Origin: Phyllostachys edulis
Taxonomy: Eukaryota > Streptophyta > Magnoliopsida > Poales > Poaceae
Length of the DNA: 64,000 bases
Direction of reading: 5' to 3'
Assembly (NCBI GenBank): GCA_036346405.1
Contig: CM070546.1
Coordinates: 109,250,826-109,314,825 of the forward strand
Part shown: positions 40,619-51,938 of the stretch, in pieces
Layout: every line of letters begins with the position of its first letter
Position numbering within the stretch: the first letter of the stretch is position 1
Notes under the pieces: generated by a model
Seen by the model: the letters and a program-made list of their open reading frames with translations, nothing else
Told to the model about the DNA's origin: nothing
Database searches by the model: none
Made by a program: the position numbers and the translations under genes

Positions 40619-41591
40619 GCTGCAGATTTCCAAATAGATAAAATCGTACAATGCATTCGTGTAACCAGAAAGGACAATTCCTGTTTGCATTTTCTCACGA
40701 GTAGTTTGCTCACATGGTGAAAGGTGCCAAAAGAAAACCTGGTATTTTACCTTTCCCTGCAATTGCATTGAATTGCCGGTCCATCGTGATAGTAAAAACA
40801 GGAGCCAAAGAAGCGCCGTTCCATCCCTCTTGTGTCCACAGGAAATTAGTCAAACGTGACAGTCTACACATGCAAATATGCAATACAAGTGGCCAAGTAA
40901 AAAAGAAGACCCACAAGAAGAGAATAACAAGAAATGAGAAGAAAAGGAGAAAGGCAAACAAAAAAAAATGTAGCAACGCAGCATCAATGCATGCTTCACA
41001 AAACTTATGTTCGAGTTGAGGTCGTTTTGTCGTCTCAGGGTTGGCTGCCGGTTTTCCTCTCTGAAATCATGCATTTGTTAAGGTTTTCGGGTCTGATTTC
41101 CCTTATAAACTGGATCAATTCTCTTCTTCTTTATATGTATGTATGTATATATATATGTGTGTGTTTGTGTGTTCGGCTAGAGCTCCATTCAAAAAAAAAC
41201 TTATGTTCCTCCTTTTTTTGTGTGGTTGCTCTTTCGGGGATGCCACATACAAGCTAGAGCCACATTTATGTGCAAGAAGTGTAGGTGGGTGCCTAGTTAC
41301 TCCTAGAAAAGCCCTTGCTTGCATTGTGAAAGGGACAGGTGCAAGTAGTAGGAGGTGAGAGACCCAAGAAACCTTTACAAAGATGTTGTAGCTTTGTGCT
41401 TGCAGTTATTGGAAAGCTACCTCTACATTGGGCAGAAACAGCAAGCTGCCAAACCGCGAGAGAGAGGGAGGGAGAGGAGAATTCAAAAGATTGAGCTGAG
41501 CTTCATGTGTTTGGCCTGTCCTGCCCTTGCTTGCTCAGCTAGTTTTGAAGCTCTAGTTATGTATTCTAGGGAAGAATCTGATAAGTAAGAT
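40619..41591. other. Intergenic; nothing recognised
   Basis: No element ends or coding domains seen. Contains a short TATGTATGTATATATATATGTGTGTG run near 41136-41165 and AG-rich sequence near 41460. Confidence 0.35.
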
Positions 41592-43296
41592 ATGTAGAGC
41601 AGTAGGAGTAGCTAACAATGCTTTCGAGTCTACTTAGCAGATTCTTAACATGTACACTTACCGAGTGCAGTGCAAATTGGCATCCCTTAAACTATGTGTC
41701 ATTTTGCAACTAGCGGTGCAATTTTCAAGTTGTGCGCATTTACTAGGATTTGCACATTGTCTCTACCAGCACAGACGCACAAGTGTTACATTATACCCAT
41801 GCACGCGACCGAGAGAAAGAAAACCACCATTGAAAGGCTGCATATATAGAACTGTATGTAAAAATTTGCAAAGGTTCAAAAAGAAAAGGAGACTACTCCT
41901 AACCTAAGTGCAATCTATTATATTATTAAAACGATAGAAAAAAAAGCCACCACGTTCGCTCTCAAGAGCTAGAAATTCCCATGTTAATCGGTGAAAAAAG
42001 AGAAACATCTACACCGTTGATTATGGTGGGTCAAGATTATAACGATTTAGATTAAAGGAAAGAGTCTATGTTAGGTACAATATAGAAATAAGAATCCATC
42101 TCAAGTACAACGTAAAAATAACTGAAATTCAGAATAAAAATAAAATAAAATTAGCTACTTAATTTTGATACAAATTGCTAAGTAAAATCACTAGATAAAC
42201 ATAATTCGAATTAAAAAATTAGTAATTTGATTAGTACACGAATTCCAAAAAATAACTGGAATTTAGAACAAAAAACAAAATAAAAATAGCAAATTGATTT
42301 TGATACTGAATTCAAAATTCCTAAAAAATATAATTCAAGATAATTTTTTGATTAGTACACTAATTCCAACAAAATACCCAGATTTGAATTAAAAATAAAA
42401 TAAAAATTTGATTTTAATACAAATTCCAAAACAAAAACCCTAATAAGCGTAATTGAATAATTTTTATAAAAAATTAGCAATTGGATTAGTATCTGAACTC
42501 AAACAAAAAATAATTAAAATTTGGGATAAAAATAAAAGGAAATTTACAATTTGATTTTCTTATGAATTCCAAAGTAAAATATTTAAATAACTAAAATTCG
42601 AAAAAAAATAAAATAAAATAACATTATCAATTTGATTTACATAAGAATTCCTAAGTAAAATCTTAAATAAATATAACGAGATTTAAAATTAAACAAAAAT
42701 CGTAATTGGATTGTTGTACAATTTCAACAAAAATAAGCGCTATTTAGAATAAAATAAATTAAAATTGGCAATTTCATTTTGATCACGAATTCCAAATAAA
42801 AAATAACAATTGGATTAGTATATGAATTCCAACAAAAAATAACTTAAATTAGGGACAAAAAGAAAAGAAAATTTGAAATTCTATTTTCATACTAATTCCA
42901 AAGTAAAATACCTGAATAACTAAAATTTTGAATAAATTAAATATAAGTTATAATGAGGATACCACGAATGGTGTCGGATGAGACCACAAAAGAGTGCAAT
43001 GATGTCGATCTGTCCTACAAGAAGACACTACTACAGGAAGCCTCATCACAGACGATTCGGAACCGTCATCACAGACAGTTTTCGAACCATCTATATTTGT
43101 TGGTCTGTGATAATAGGCAGTTATCACAGACAGTTCAAAACCGTCTGTGATACGCACTATCACAGACGGTTTTTTGTTGAAACCGTCTGTGAAGGTTATT
43201 ATCACAGACGGCTTTCATCAAAAACCGTCTGTGATCCGAGAATATCACCGACGGTTTAATTTACAAACCGTCTGTGATGACATTTTCACAGACGCT
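41592..43296. repeat. Tandem duplication, copy 1 (1872-bp offset)
   Basis: Starts ATGTAGAGCAGTAGG and ends within CACTA subterminal repeats. Matches copy 2 (from 43464) over its whole length with scattered substitutions and small indels. Contains a Helitron-like 5' end (41914), a long AT-rich stretch, and the left end of a CACTA element (CACTACTACAGG at 43026). Confidence 0.9.
43026..43296. mobile_element. Truncated CACTA left end (copy 1)
   Basis: CACTACTACAGGAAGCC, then eight or so subterminal motifs of the TCACAGACGGTT / AACCGTCTGTGA type arranged as hairpins. It is cut at 43296, where the duplication junction begins. Confidence 0.85.
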
Positions 43297-43463
43297 GTAA
43301 AAAGACGATTTTGCCCCTAAGTGCATTATTTAGGACTGATATCTTTAGGTAATTATTTGATATAGTGATATAGCTCAAAAAATATGAAATTTTTAGGGGA
43401 GTTCCTGACAATTTTTGGTTTTATGTATTTTTATTATTCTATTTGAGAAAAGTTGGCAAAAAC
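43297..43463. repeat. Filler DNA at duplication junction: foldback-element fragment
   Basis: 167 bp matching the left arm of the foldback element at 49850-50090 (for example AAAAAGACGATTTTGCCC, TTTAGGTAATTATTTGATAT), with an internal gap of about 70 bp. It joins copy 1 to copy 2. ACATGT at its end overlaps the ATGTAGAGC start of copy 2. Confidence 0.85.
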
Positions 43464-45170
43464 ATGTAGAGCAGTAGGAGTAGCTAACAATGCTTTCGAG
43501 TCTACTTAGCAAATTCTTAACATGTACACTTACCGAGTGTAGTGCAAATTGGCATCCCTTAAACTATGTGTCATTTTGCAACTAGTGGTGCAATTTTCAA
43601 GTTGTGCGCATTTACTAGGATTTGCACATTGTCTCTACCAGCACAGACGCACAAGTGTTACATTATACCCATGCACGCGACCGAGAGAAAAAAAAAAACC
43701 ACCATTGAAAGGCTGCATATATAGAACTGTATGTAAAAATTTGCAAAGGTTCAAAAAGAAAAGGAGACTACTCCTAACCTAAGTGCAATCTATTATATTA
43801 TTAAAGCGATAGAAAAAAAAAACTACCACGTTCGCTCTCAAGGGCTAAAAATTCCCGTGTTAATTGGTGAAAAAATAGAAACATCTACACCGTTGATTAT
43901 GGTGGGTCTAGATTATAACGATTTAGATTAAAGAAAAGAGTCTATGTTAGGTACAATATAGAAATAAGAATCCATCTCAAGTACAACGTAAAAATAACTG
44001 AAATTCAGAACAAAAATAAAATAAAATTAGCTACTTAATTTTGATACAAATTGCTAAGTAAAATCACTAGATAAACATAATTGAATTAAAAAATTAGTTA
44101 TTTGATTAGTACACTAATTCCAAAAAAATAAGCTGGAATTGAGAACAAAATAAAAATAGCAATTTGATTTTGATACTTAATTCAAAATTCCTTAAAAATA
44201 TAATTCAAGATATTTTTTTTGATTAGTATCTGAATTCCAACAAAATTCCCGATTTTGGAATTTAAAATAAAATAAAAATTTGATTTTAATACAAATTCCA
44301 AAACAAAAACCCTAATAAGCGTAATTGAGAATAATTTTTATAAAAAATTAGCAATTGGATTAGTATACTGAACTCAAACAAAAATAATTAAAATTTGGGA
44401 TAAAAATAAAAGGAATTTACAATTTGATTTTCTTATGAATTCCAAAGTAAAATATTTAAATAACTAAAATTGAAACAAAAAAATAAAATAACATTATCAA
44501 TTTGATTTACATAATAATTCATAAGTAAAATTTTAAATAAATATAACCGGATTTAAAATTAAACAAAAATCGTAATTGGATTGTTATGCAATTTCAACAA
44601 AAAATAAGCTGCTATTTAGAATAAAATAAATTAAAATTGGCAATTTCATTTTGATGCGAATTCCAAATAAACAATAACAATTGGATTAGTATATGAATTC
44701 CAACAAAAAATAACTTAAATTAGGGACAAAAAAGAAAAGAAAATTTGAAATTCTATTTTCATACGAATTCCAAAGTAAAATCCCTGAATAACTAAAATTT
44801 TGAATAAATTAAATATAAGTTATAATGAGGATACCACGAATGGTGTCGGATGAGACCACAAAAGAGTGCAATGATGTCGATCTGTCCTACAAGAAGACAT
44901 TACTACAGGAAGCCTCATCACAGACGGTTCGGAACCGTCATCACAAACGGTTTTCGAACCGTCTATATTTGTTGGTCTGTGATAATAGGCAGTTATCACA
45001 GACAGTTCAAAACCGCTCGTGATACGCACTATCACGAGCGGTTTTTGTTGAAACCGTCTCGTGAAGGTTATTATCACGAGCGGTTTTCATCAAAAACCGT
45101 TTGTGATCCGAGAATATCACCGACGGTTTAATTTACAAACCGTCTGTGATGACATTTTCAAAGACGGTTC
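43464..45170. repeat. Tandem duplication, copy 2
   Basis: Same content as copy 1. Here the CACTA element continues to its right end. Four neighbouring subterminal motifs differ from copy 1 (GAGCGG in place of AGACGG). Confidence 0.9.
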
Positions 45171-46349
45171 TTGTTCAGAACCGTCTGTGATAGCCTTTTC
45201 TGTCGCAAAAAAAAACCAAAAACGGCTGCTAAAACTTCGGAGGCTGTTTTGAGGCCCTAAACGACCTTTTTTTGGGGGTTTTCACTTTGTCTGGAGTCTC
45301 TTGAGCCTCGCGTATGAATCTAATATGGACTTGAACTTTTCGTTAGCTTTCCAACGAGCCAAAGAACGTCGCAATCCGAGTTCGTATGCAAAAGTTATGG
45401 CGGTTTTACCGGACAGTGCGCGATCTACCATCTATATTTTTGCCCAAACCAAATAACTCAACATGAACTACACATGCACAGAGAGCCTCCAACAATAAAC
45501 CACAACATCACCCACATCACAGTAGCATCAACTCAATCCATTTACAGAGCACTAACACTAGCTCTTAGTAATCCACATCACAAAGCAAAGGGGGGAGTAG
45601 AGAGAGTGAGGTCGTGGGAGGCCGGGGCGACGAAGTGGAGGAGGCCGAGGGCGACGAGGTCGTGGGAGGCCAGTGACAACGAGGCCGGGGCGAGGTGGAG
45701 GAGGCCGGGGGCGACGGTTCGAAGGAGGCCGGTGACGATGAGGCCGGGGCAAGTTGGAGAAGGCCGCGGGCGACAAGCTCGGGGGACGCCGGGGCACAAG
45801 GTGTGAGGAGGAGAAATGGTAGAGGAGGAGATGGAGGTATGAGGTGTGAGGAGTAGAGATGGCAGAGGAGGAAATGGAGGTTATATAAAGTGAGTTTCGG
45901 CAGCCCGCCTATTATGTTCAAATTTTCGTTTCCCGCCCAACAATCGAGACGGTTCTTGTTAAGAACCGCTGCAGGATGCACCTATCACGACGGTTTTTAA
46001 TAGAACCAAATCGTGATCGTCCTGAGCGGTTCTAATTACAAACCGCTGCGTGATTGGGATTATCACGAGCGGTTTTTAATAGAACCGTGCGTGATTATTC
46101 ATAAACGGTTCTAATTACAAACCGAAATGCGTGATTGGGATTATCACGAGCGGTTTGTGAATAGAACCGTCGTGATAATTCCTGACGGCTCTATTAATAA
46201 ACCGTGCGTGATAGGTGACTATCACGAGCGGTTCTAAAAATACCGTCGTGATAGGTCGCCGCGTCACCGCGGTCGGACAGACCCAACACGATGGTTCCAA
46301 AGAAACCGTCTGTGATGGGGCGTCTATTATAGCCTGTTTTGTAGTAGTG
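44898..46349. mobile_element. Non-autonomous CACTA transposon (TSD AGA)
   Basis: The left end is CATTACTACAGG (one change from CACTA); the right end AAACAGGC-type TIR complements to CACTACTACAAAACAGGC. The 3-bp TSD AGA is at 44895-44897 and 46350-46352. Both ends carry many paired subterminal repeats (TCACAGACGGTT on the left, ATCACGAGCGGTT on the right). The 1452-bp interior has GGTCGTGGGAGGCC-like GC repeats (45600-45790) and a TATATAAAG box near 45884, but no TNPA/TNPD coding region. It depends on another copy for movement. Confidence 0.9.
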
Positions 46350-46352
46350 AGA

Positions 46353-47670
46353 CATTGATCCACAAAGAAACGAAGAGCCGTGGCAGCAACGACGAAGATA
46401 AGAACAATTTCATGCTGCTCACCTTAGCCGTTTCACGAGGATAATGTCGTGCTACTCGCTGGAGCTACCGAAGAGAAAGGCCGGAGTCGAAGAAGCCAAG
46501 TGTAGTGACGATAAGTGGTGAGCATCAACGTTGTTGAAGAAGTCAGTAGCCAAAGAAGCTTGATAATAAGAAAGCCCTAGCAAAGAGGAGATGAAGCTTT
46601 GCATTGAAGATGAGCTATCGACGATATGGGTTATTGCGTAGCTAGGAGCTGCCATCGTTGGTGACACGGCGTCGCCGGCAATGGCGAAAGGATTCTCCAT
46701 ATTGTTAGATAGCGACTAAAGCAGATATACCGGCATCAATGAAGATGGGAGGTCATAGCAGTTAGTAAAGAAGCCACATCGTTGAGTTGGACAACGTCAA
46801 AGAGGAGCGACCAACATGGTAGAAGAAGACATCGAATAAGTATAATATCGTCATGTGTATATACATGCATGCATCCATAAAAAATATAAACACGAGCGTA
46901 CATAAACAAAGAAGCAAAGAGCTCAGAGTAGAGATGACGCAATAGTAAGGAATAAGCCCGGGGCCACCAGAGAGAGTGCGGAGGGTGTCCCTGGCAAGGA
47001 TCAGTGACATTTGCACGTATGCATGTTGATGTCATAACGGTTAGTATTAAACAATAATTGAAGAGAAGTAGAAGATAACTATGTGATAGAGTATTGCATC
47101 AGAAAGGGTGGCAGCTGAGAGATATCGATCAAGAGTTGGGCTTGCTATTGGAGATTAAAGCAGAGAAATTGTGGCGGGGAGAAGAGATAGAAGACACACG
47201 GTTTGGTAGGGCAACCGACGTGAGAGAAGATAAGTTCAAGGTAGGTCACTCATAGTGCATTAATGTATACGTGGGCAAGATACTATAATGCCATGTAAAC
47301 TAATAAGATAATTTTTTTGTATATGTAATCAACGTATTGCTTGATATTAACAGAGGTACATGTGCATGCAAATATTTTGAAAAAGAGTAACCGGTGGAGA
47401 AAAAAATAAGGGCATGCAGCTACATGATGCATACATCTTGAAGAGTGGTTAATTTATTATGCTAGAGTTTTTCTTCCATCAAAACTCATACATCAGTTAC
47501 GTTCCTCAAGTTGTGTTTTTCTTCAAGTTTCTATTGTCATTTTTAATGTTTACGATATCTTAAAAATCTAAATAGCTACGAGATACGTAAATATATTCTC
47601 AAGCATTTAAGTTATATCATTTGACATTAAAAACTTTAAAATAAATCTAACCGCGTAAATGTGCGAAACA
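46353..47670. other. AT-rich sequence, probable Helitron interior
   Basis: No coding domain recognised; small minus-strand frames (46452-46700, 46736-47035) lack similarity I know. Contains a run of ATGCATGCATCC near 46868. Confidence 0.3.
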
Positions 47671-47679
47671 CCCGCTAGT

Positions 47680-48733
47680 TTTCTCAAAAGGTAGCTGATT
47701 TATCACAAAGGACCACAAACTGACGAGCTAGTATAAGGCTGCAACTACACTGTTTTTAACCTGTAAAAGCGGTATTGTAAAACGTTCCAATTCCAAAGCT
47801 TTGAACTTTGCAGAAGCCGTAGGACTGGTCAAACAGACTCTTTCCATTCGTGAGCTATGCTGTGTGACTGGTACACATATATTCCTTGGACAAACTAGCT
47901 TATCTGCAGAGAGTTCAGTACTATTTAGCTTCGCTTTGGTTGGACCGAAACAGCTATGTAACAATACCAGTTCAATGATTTCTCATGGACAGAAACCAGA
48001 AAGAATTAAGAGAACGCGTCCATGATCTGGGTTAGAAAATCTCATGTGACTGTTGAATACAAGTGTACAACTGAGAATATATAGACCATATCTTGTAACG
48101 TTGAGAAGATGTCCACATACGCTTCATGTGCTTGGTCCACCAAGAACTGTAGTTGAGCGTTTATGTACATGTATAGCTAAGCTTTGTCTAAGCTAGACGT
48201 GATGAAGCTGCTAAGATTTGTTTCATGGATAAAGTCGCAAAGATAAGCCTGTTTGGGCATCCTCTAGCAGCAACTGGCAAAAAAATTTCAGGCTGATATA
48301 TGGCAGATTTGCTAATACGATAATGGTGTATACATATCTTTTTATGTGACATGAACTTTAATTGACCTTTTTCTAGCGCCTTACATGTGGAAGCAGAAAG
48401 TGCATGTCATGCTTTGCTCCCATCACCACACCATCACCAACGAGCTGTTTCTAGCTACTAATCTGGAATCAATACCGTAACCTAGGAGTGTCACGTTGTG
48501 AGAATGAAAGAAAAAAAAATATTGTATCGGCTGTTTCGAGAGTCGATTATGTGTGGACACTTTATCTAAACAAAGACCTAATAGAGAGGTTGTCGGCCCA
48601 CAAAGTCCATTAGTCTCATACTGTTTATTCATGTATGAAGAATGACTTCCTTCCCCTATATAAAGGGGCATGTGGCTCTCGTTGTACATAAGTCTACTGG
48701 TAAATAGATCAATGAAGAGAGGGGATTGTGACT
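47680..48733. other. Intergenic with an LTR-like promoter segment
   Basis: Mostly unassigned. Near 48640-48710 there is CCCTATATAAAGGGGC followed by a leader with GTTGTACATAAG, which looks like an LTR U3/R boundary on the plus strand. No LTR ends could be set. Confidence 0.35.
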
Positions 48734-49505
48734 AGGGTTTTCGTAACCGGTTTTATTTTTTTACCAGGGGTCACCGATAGAACCAATAATCCCGATTTTC
48801 GGAATTTGTTGGATGATTTTGGCCGAAAATTTCAAACCAAAATTTGAAATTTAACAAAATCCGGCCAAAATAAATTGGTTGAAAACATCAGACAGATAGC
48901 AGCCTATAGACTTCATCAACAAAATCCACTCATTAACACAAATTGCTAGTAAAAGACAAGTTCATGAACTGTAAATCGACATCACCCAAAATTCCATACC
49001 TCTCTTGTTCCTCCCGTAGCGTCGCCCACGCTGTCAGCGCGCTTCATGCTCTACTCTCTTCCCCCGCCGCTGTTCCCCACCACTCCGCGTGGAGCCGACG
49101 AGGTGAGGAGCCGGACTGAGGACTGGAGGAGGCCGTTGAGGAGGCAGGGGCTGAGCTAGACTAGAGGAGCAGCCGCCAAGGGGGTCGAGTTCGATCTGGA
49201 CTGGAGGAGTAGTTGCGAAGGGGAAGAGAGGAATGGGGGATTTGGGAATCGAGCGAAGGGAAGCCTTCAGCCTGGGCTGGACTGGAGGAGCATGAGCGAA
49301 GGGATTTGAGGATTGAGCAAAGCGAAGAGAGGAATGCCTGAAAAATAGCTCGAAGGGGAAGAGAGGAATGGGGGATTTCAGATTAGGCTGTGACGGTGAT
49401 AGCGATACCTGGGCAGGCAAATAGATCATGAGGCCAAATGGGCTCTATTCAGCCTGGGCTTCATTCAACCTGGACCAAATATTTCGGGCCCGGTTTGTAA
49501 ACCTC
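48734..49505. mobile_element. Possible non-autonomous TIR element
   Basis: The left end TAGGGTTTTCGTAACCGG and the complement of the right end CAGAGGTTTACAAACCGGG form imperfect inverted repeats. Internal AAAATTTGAAATTT-type and GAATGGGGGATTT repeats are present. A convincing 8-bp TSD was not found, so the call is weak. Confidence 0.35.
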
Positions 49506-49715
49506 TGAGGTGAAATTGGCAAATCCGATTAAATTTGATTTTATTTGGCAAAAAATTCACGATTATGACTACATCCTTTTGTTCTTGTCTATTGTTTATT
49601 ATTTGCGAGTTGAGAATTTTGTTCACTGGCAATGCGATCTTGAATTGCCGGAATTACATGGTCCATGTCGTACGGATTACTGCACATGGTAGTTGTTCCT
49701 CTTTTCTAGATGGAT

Positions 49716-50503
49716 TAATTCCTTATTTGCCATTGGAAATTGACCGGCTTCCCAAAATGCCATCGTCAGATTGTTTATCCCTTTTTTGCCAATCGTTCTC
49801 AACTTCTCTCCCTTTTTTGCCACTTCTGTGAACTTAGCTGTGAACTTGGCTGCAAAAAGACGATTTTGCCCTTAAGTGCATTATTTAGGGCTGATATCTT
49901 TAGGTAATTATTTGATATAGTGATATAGCTCCAAAAATATGAAATTTTTAGGGGAGTTCCTGACATAGTTTAGATTATTTTGTAATTTTTATAGGGTTTA
50001 ATTTGCAACATGTTTTTCTCTAAAAATCTTTCAATTTCGGTTTTATGTATTTTTAATATTCTATTTGAGAAAAGTTGGCAAAAACATGTTTTAAATAATT
50101 CCCATTTTGTTGACAGTATCATTACATCAAGTTTGGATTTTAAAACATGTTTTTACCAACTTTTCTCAAATAGAATAATAAAAATGCATAAAACCGAAAC
50201 TTGAAAGATTTTTAGAGAAAAACATGTTGCAAATAAAACCTTATAAAAATCGTACAATAATCTACACTATGTCAGAAACTTTCCCTAAAAATTTCATAAT
50301 TTTTGGAACTATATTACTATGTCAAATAATTCCCTAAAGATCTCAGCCCTAAATAATTCACTTAGGGGCAAAATCGTCTTTTCACGGATAAGTCAATGGT
50401 CAAGTTCACGGTCAACTGACGGGAGTGGCAAAAAAGAGATTAGTAATTTGATGATGGTATTTTGAAGAGTCGGTCAACTTCCAATGACAAATAAAGAATT
50501 TAC
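49716..50503. mobile_element. Foldback element / long-TIR MITE
   Basis: Two arms of roughly 380 bp are reverse complements. The left arm starts AATTCCTTATTTGCCATTGG; the right arm ends CCAATGACAAATAAAGAATT. Inner landmarks such as GACGATTTTGCCC and GAGAAAAGTTGGCAAAAACA appear in both arms, leaving about 40 bp of loop near 50095-50140. No coding. A fragment is at 43297-43463, so the family is repeated locally. TSD uncertain. Confidence 0.85.
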
Positions 50504-50738
50504 CCTTCAAGGATTTCGGCAAAATAATACATTGTCCCATGCTTTTCAGACCAGGCTGCATCTGTTAAAACTACGTTACTGGCTTATTAATCACGTGTTC
50601 TGTATAAAGAAATGCGTCTTTTTGCCCAATGGTAGATTTGTTCACGGCAGGTTCTCAAATGTAGGACCTAAAATTATCGCACATCCGATTGCGATTAATC
50701 GAGTAATCAACTGAAGCAGGAATTCAATTCAAAGTGTC
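50504..50738. other. Unassigned spacer
   Basis: Nothing recognised. Confidence 0.3.
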
Positions 50739-50829
50739 ATCGGAGAAAGAAAAGAACAAGATAACCCTGAAGGACCACATAGTCTCGGAGAAAGAAAAGA
50801 ACAAGATAACCCTGAAGGACCACATAGTC
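50739..50829. repeat. 45-bp tandem duplication
   Basis: Two adjacent, identical copies beginning CGGAGAAAGAAAAGAACAAG and ending CCACATAGTC. The identity points to a recent slippage or repair event. Confidence 0.9.
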
Positions 50830-51706
50830 AAATAGATAACTCCTGGAGATTATGACCCGGAATTATTAGGTCTCTTGCCATTTGATCTTATCTCTGCAAA
50901 GCATTCTAAAAAGCGATAAGAGATACATAAAAGAAGTTTCCTTTGAAGAGCATGCCTGCTCCGGGTGACTCGTCTGTGCAGAGATTCAGAGCATTCTTTC
51001 GGCAGACATGATTGGTTTGCAAGTGCTGGAACACAAATTCTGTTGTGAATGTCGATTGTAACCTGCAAGATATGTTATCCAAAGTAATTTGCCCCAATAA
51101 GTATCATTAAAGTGTTGTAACACGATTCACCTTTTGCATCATGTATATTCTTCTTATGGTATCTCCGTTAATGTATTTATTATCGTCTCTTAAACATACC
51201 ACGTTAACAAAATCCTACGTAGAGGAGAGCGGGGGAGGAGAGAGAGTACAGGTCGTCTCTTTCTGAAGAGAGTATTGTGCACGCGAAACAAAATATGATA
51301 TATTAATTTACTCTAGTTGACATGTAGATCCATTTCAAAGAAAAATTATAAAATATAAATATTAGAGAGTGTGCTAGAAATTATTTATTAGAGATGCTGT
51401 CTCTAAACATGATATAACATATATTAGAGATAAGATTATTTCTAACTATTAAGTATGCTAGAGTGAACAAACACAACAGTTTCAACTTTCAACTCAGCGT
51501 CATCACCACAGGCCATAGAAGAGAGCTCAAGCGCTGTGTGTTGCGTCACGTGACGCTGTAGCTCACGTACGCGTGGCTCGATGCACGGCACGCCGGAACG
51601 GTATGGCCTAGAGGCTGGAGCCCCGAGCTTGGTTCGCGCGCTGCAGCGGCGTGTACCGCGTATGGGTACGAATATTAATTACTACACCAGCCAGTTCCGT
51701 GAGAGT
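50830..51706. other. Intergenic; nothing recognised
   Basis: A minus-strand frame (51068-50850) has balanced composition (CVPALANQSCLPKECSESLH) but no family I recognise. The rest is AT-rich. Confidence 0.3.
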
Positions 51707-51938
51707 TGAGACGGACAGATGGAGTACGTACGTAGCAGGTGATATAACTGTACACACGCACGTAGACGCCGCACGTTCAGTTGGCCATACCGTGCTGCTG
51801 TGTTTTTATTCTCATCGATCGTGAGACGGACAGATGGGAGTACGTAGCAGGTGATATAACTGTACACACGCACGTAGACGCCACACGTTCGTTCAGTTGG
51901 CCATACCGTGCTGCTGTGTTTTTATTCTCATCGATCGC
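51707..51938. repeat. 115-bp tandem duplication
   Basis: Two adjacent copies starting TGAGACGGACAGATGG and ending CTCATCGATCG, nearly identical apart from a few small indels. Confidence 0.9.

Larger units (their letters stand above)
41914..47678 (+). mobile_element. Putative non-autonomous Helitron (with internal duplication)
   Basis: The 5' end TCTATTATATTATTAAAACG (41914) follows an A, and the 3' end CCCGCTAG (47671-47678) precedes a T, as expected for Helitrons, which insert between A and T and end in CTRR. A weak hairpin (GCGTAAATGTGCG) precedes the 3' end. A second 5'-like end at 43789 lies in the duplicated copy, so the original element may be 43789-47678. No Rep/helicase is encoded. 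The support is terminal motifs only. Confidence 0.4.

Noticed and set aside
41270..41460. MicroRNA precursor
   Set aside because: Some short complementary segments, but no match to a known miRNA and no clear long hairpin.
41592..45170. The 1.87-kb direct repeats as LTRs of one element
   Set aside because: The copies do not start and end with TG...CA, have no PBS or PPT between them, and include ends of other transposons.
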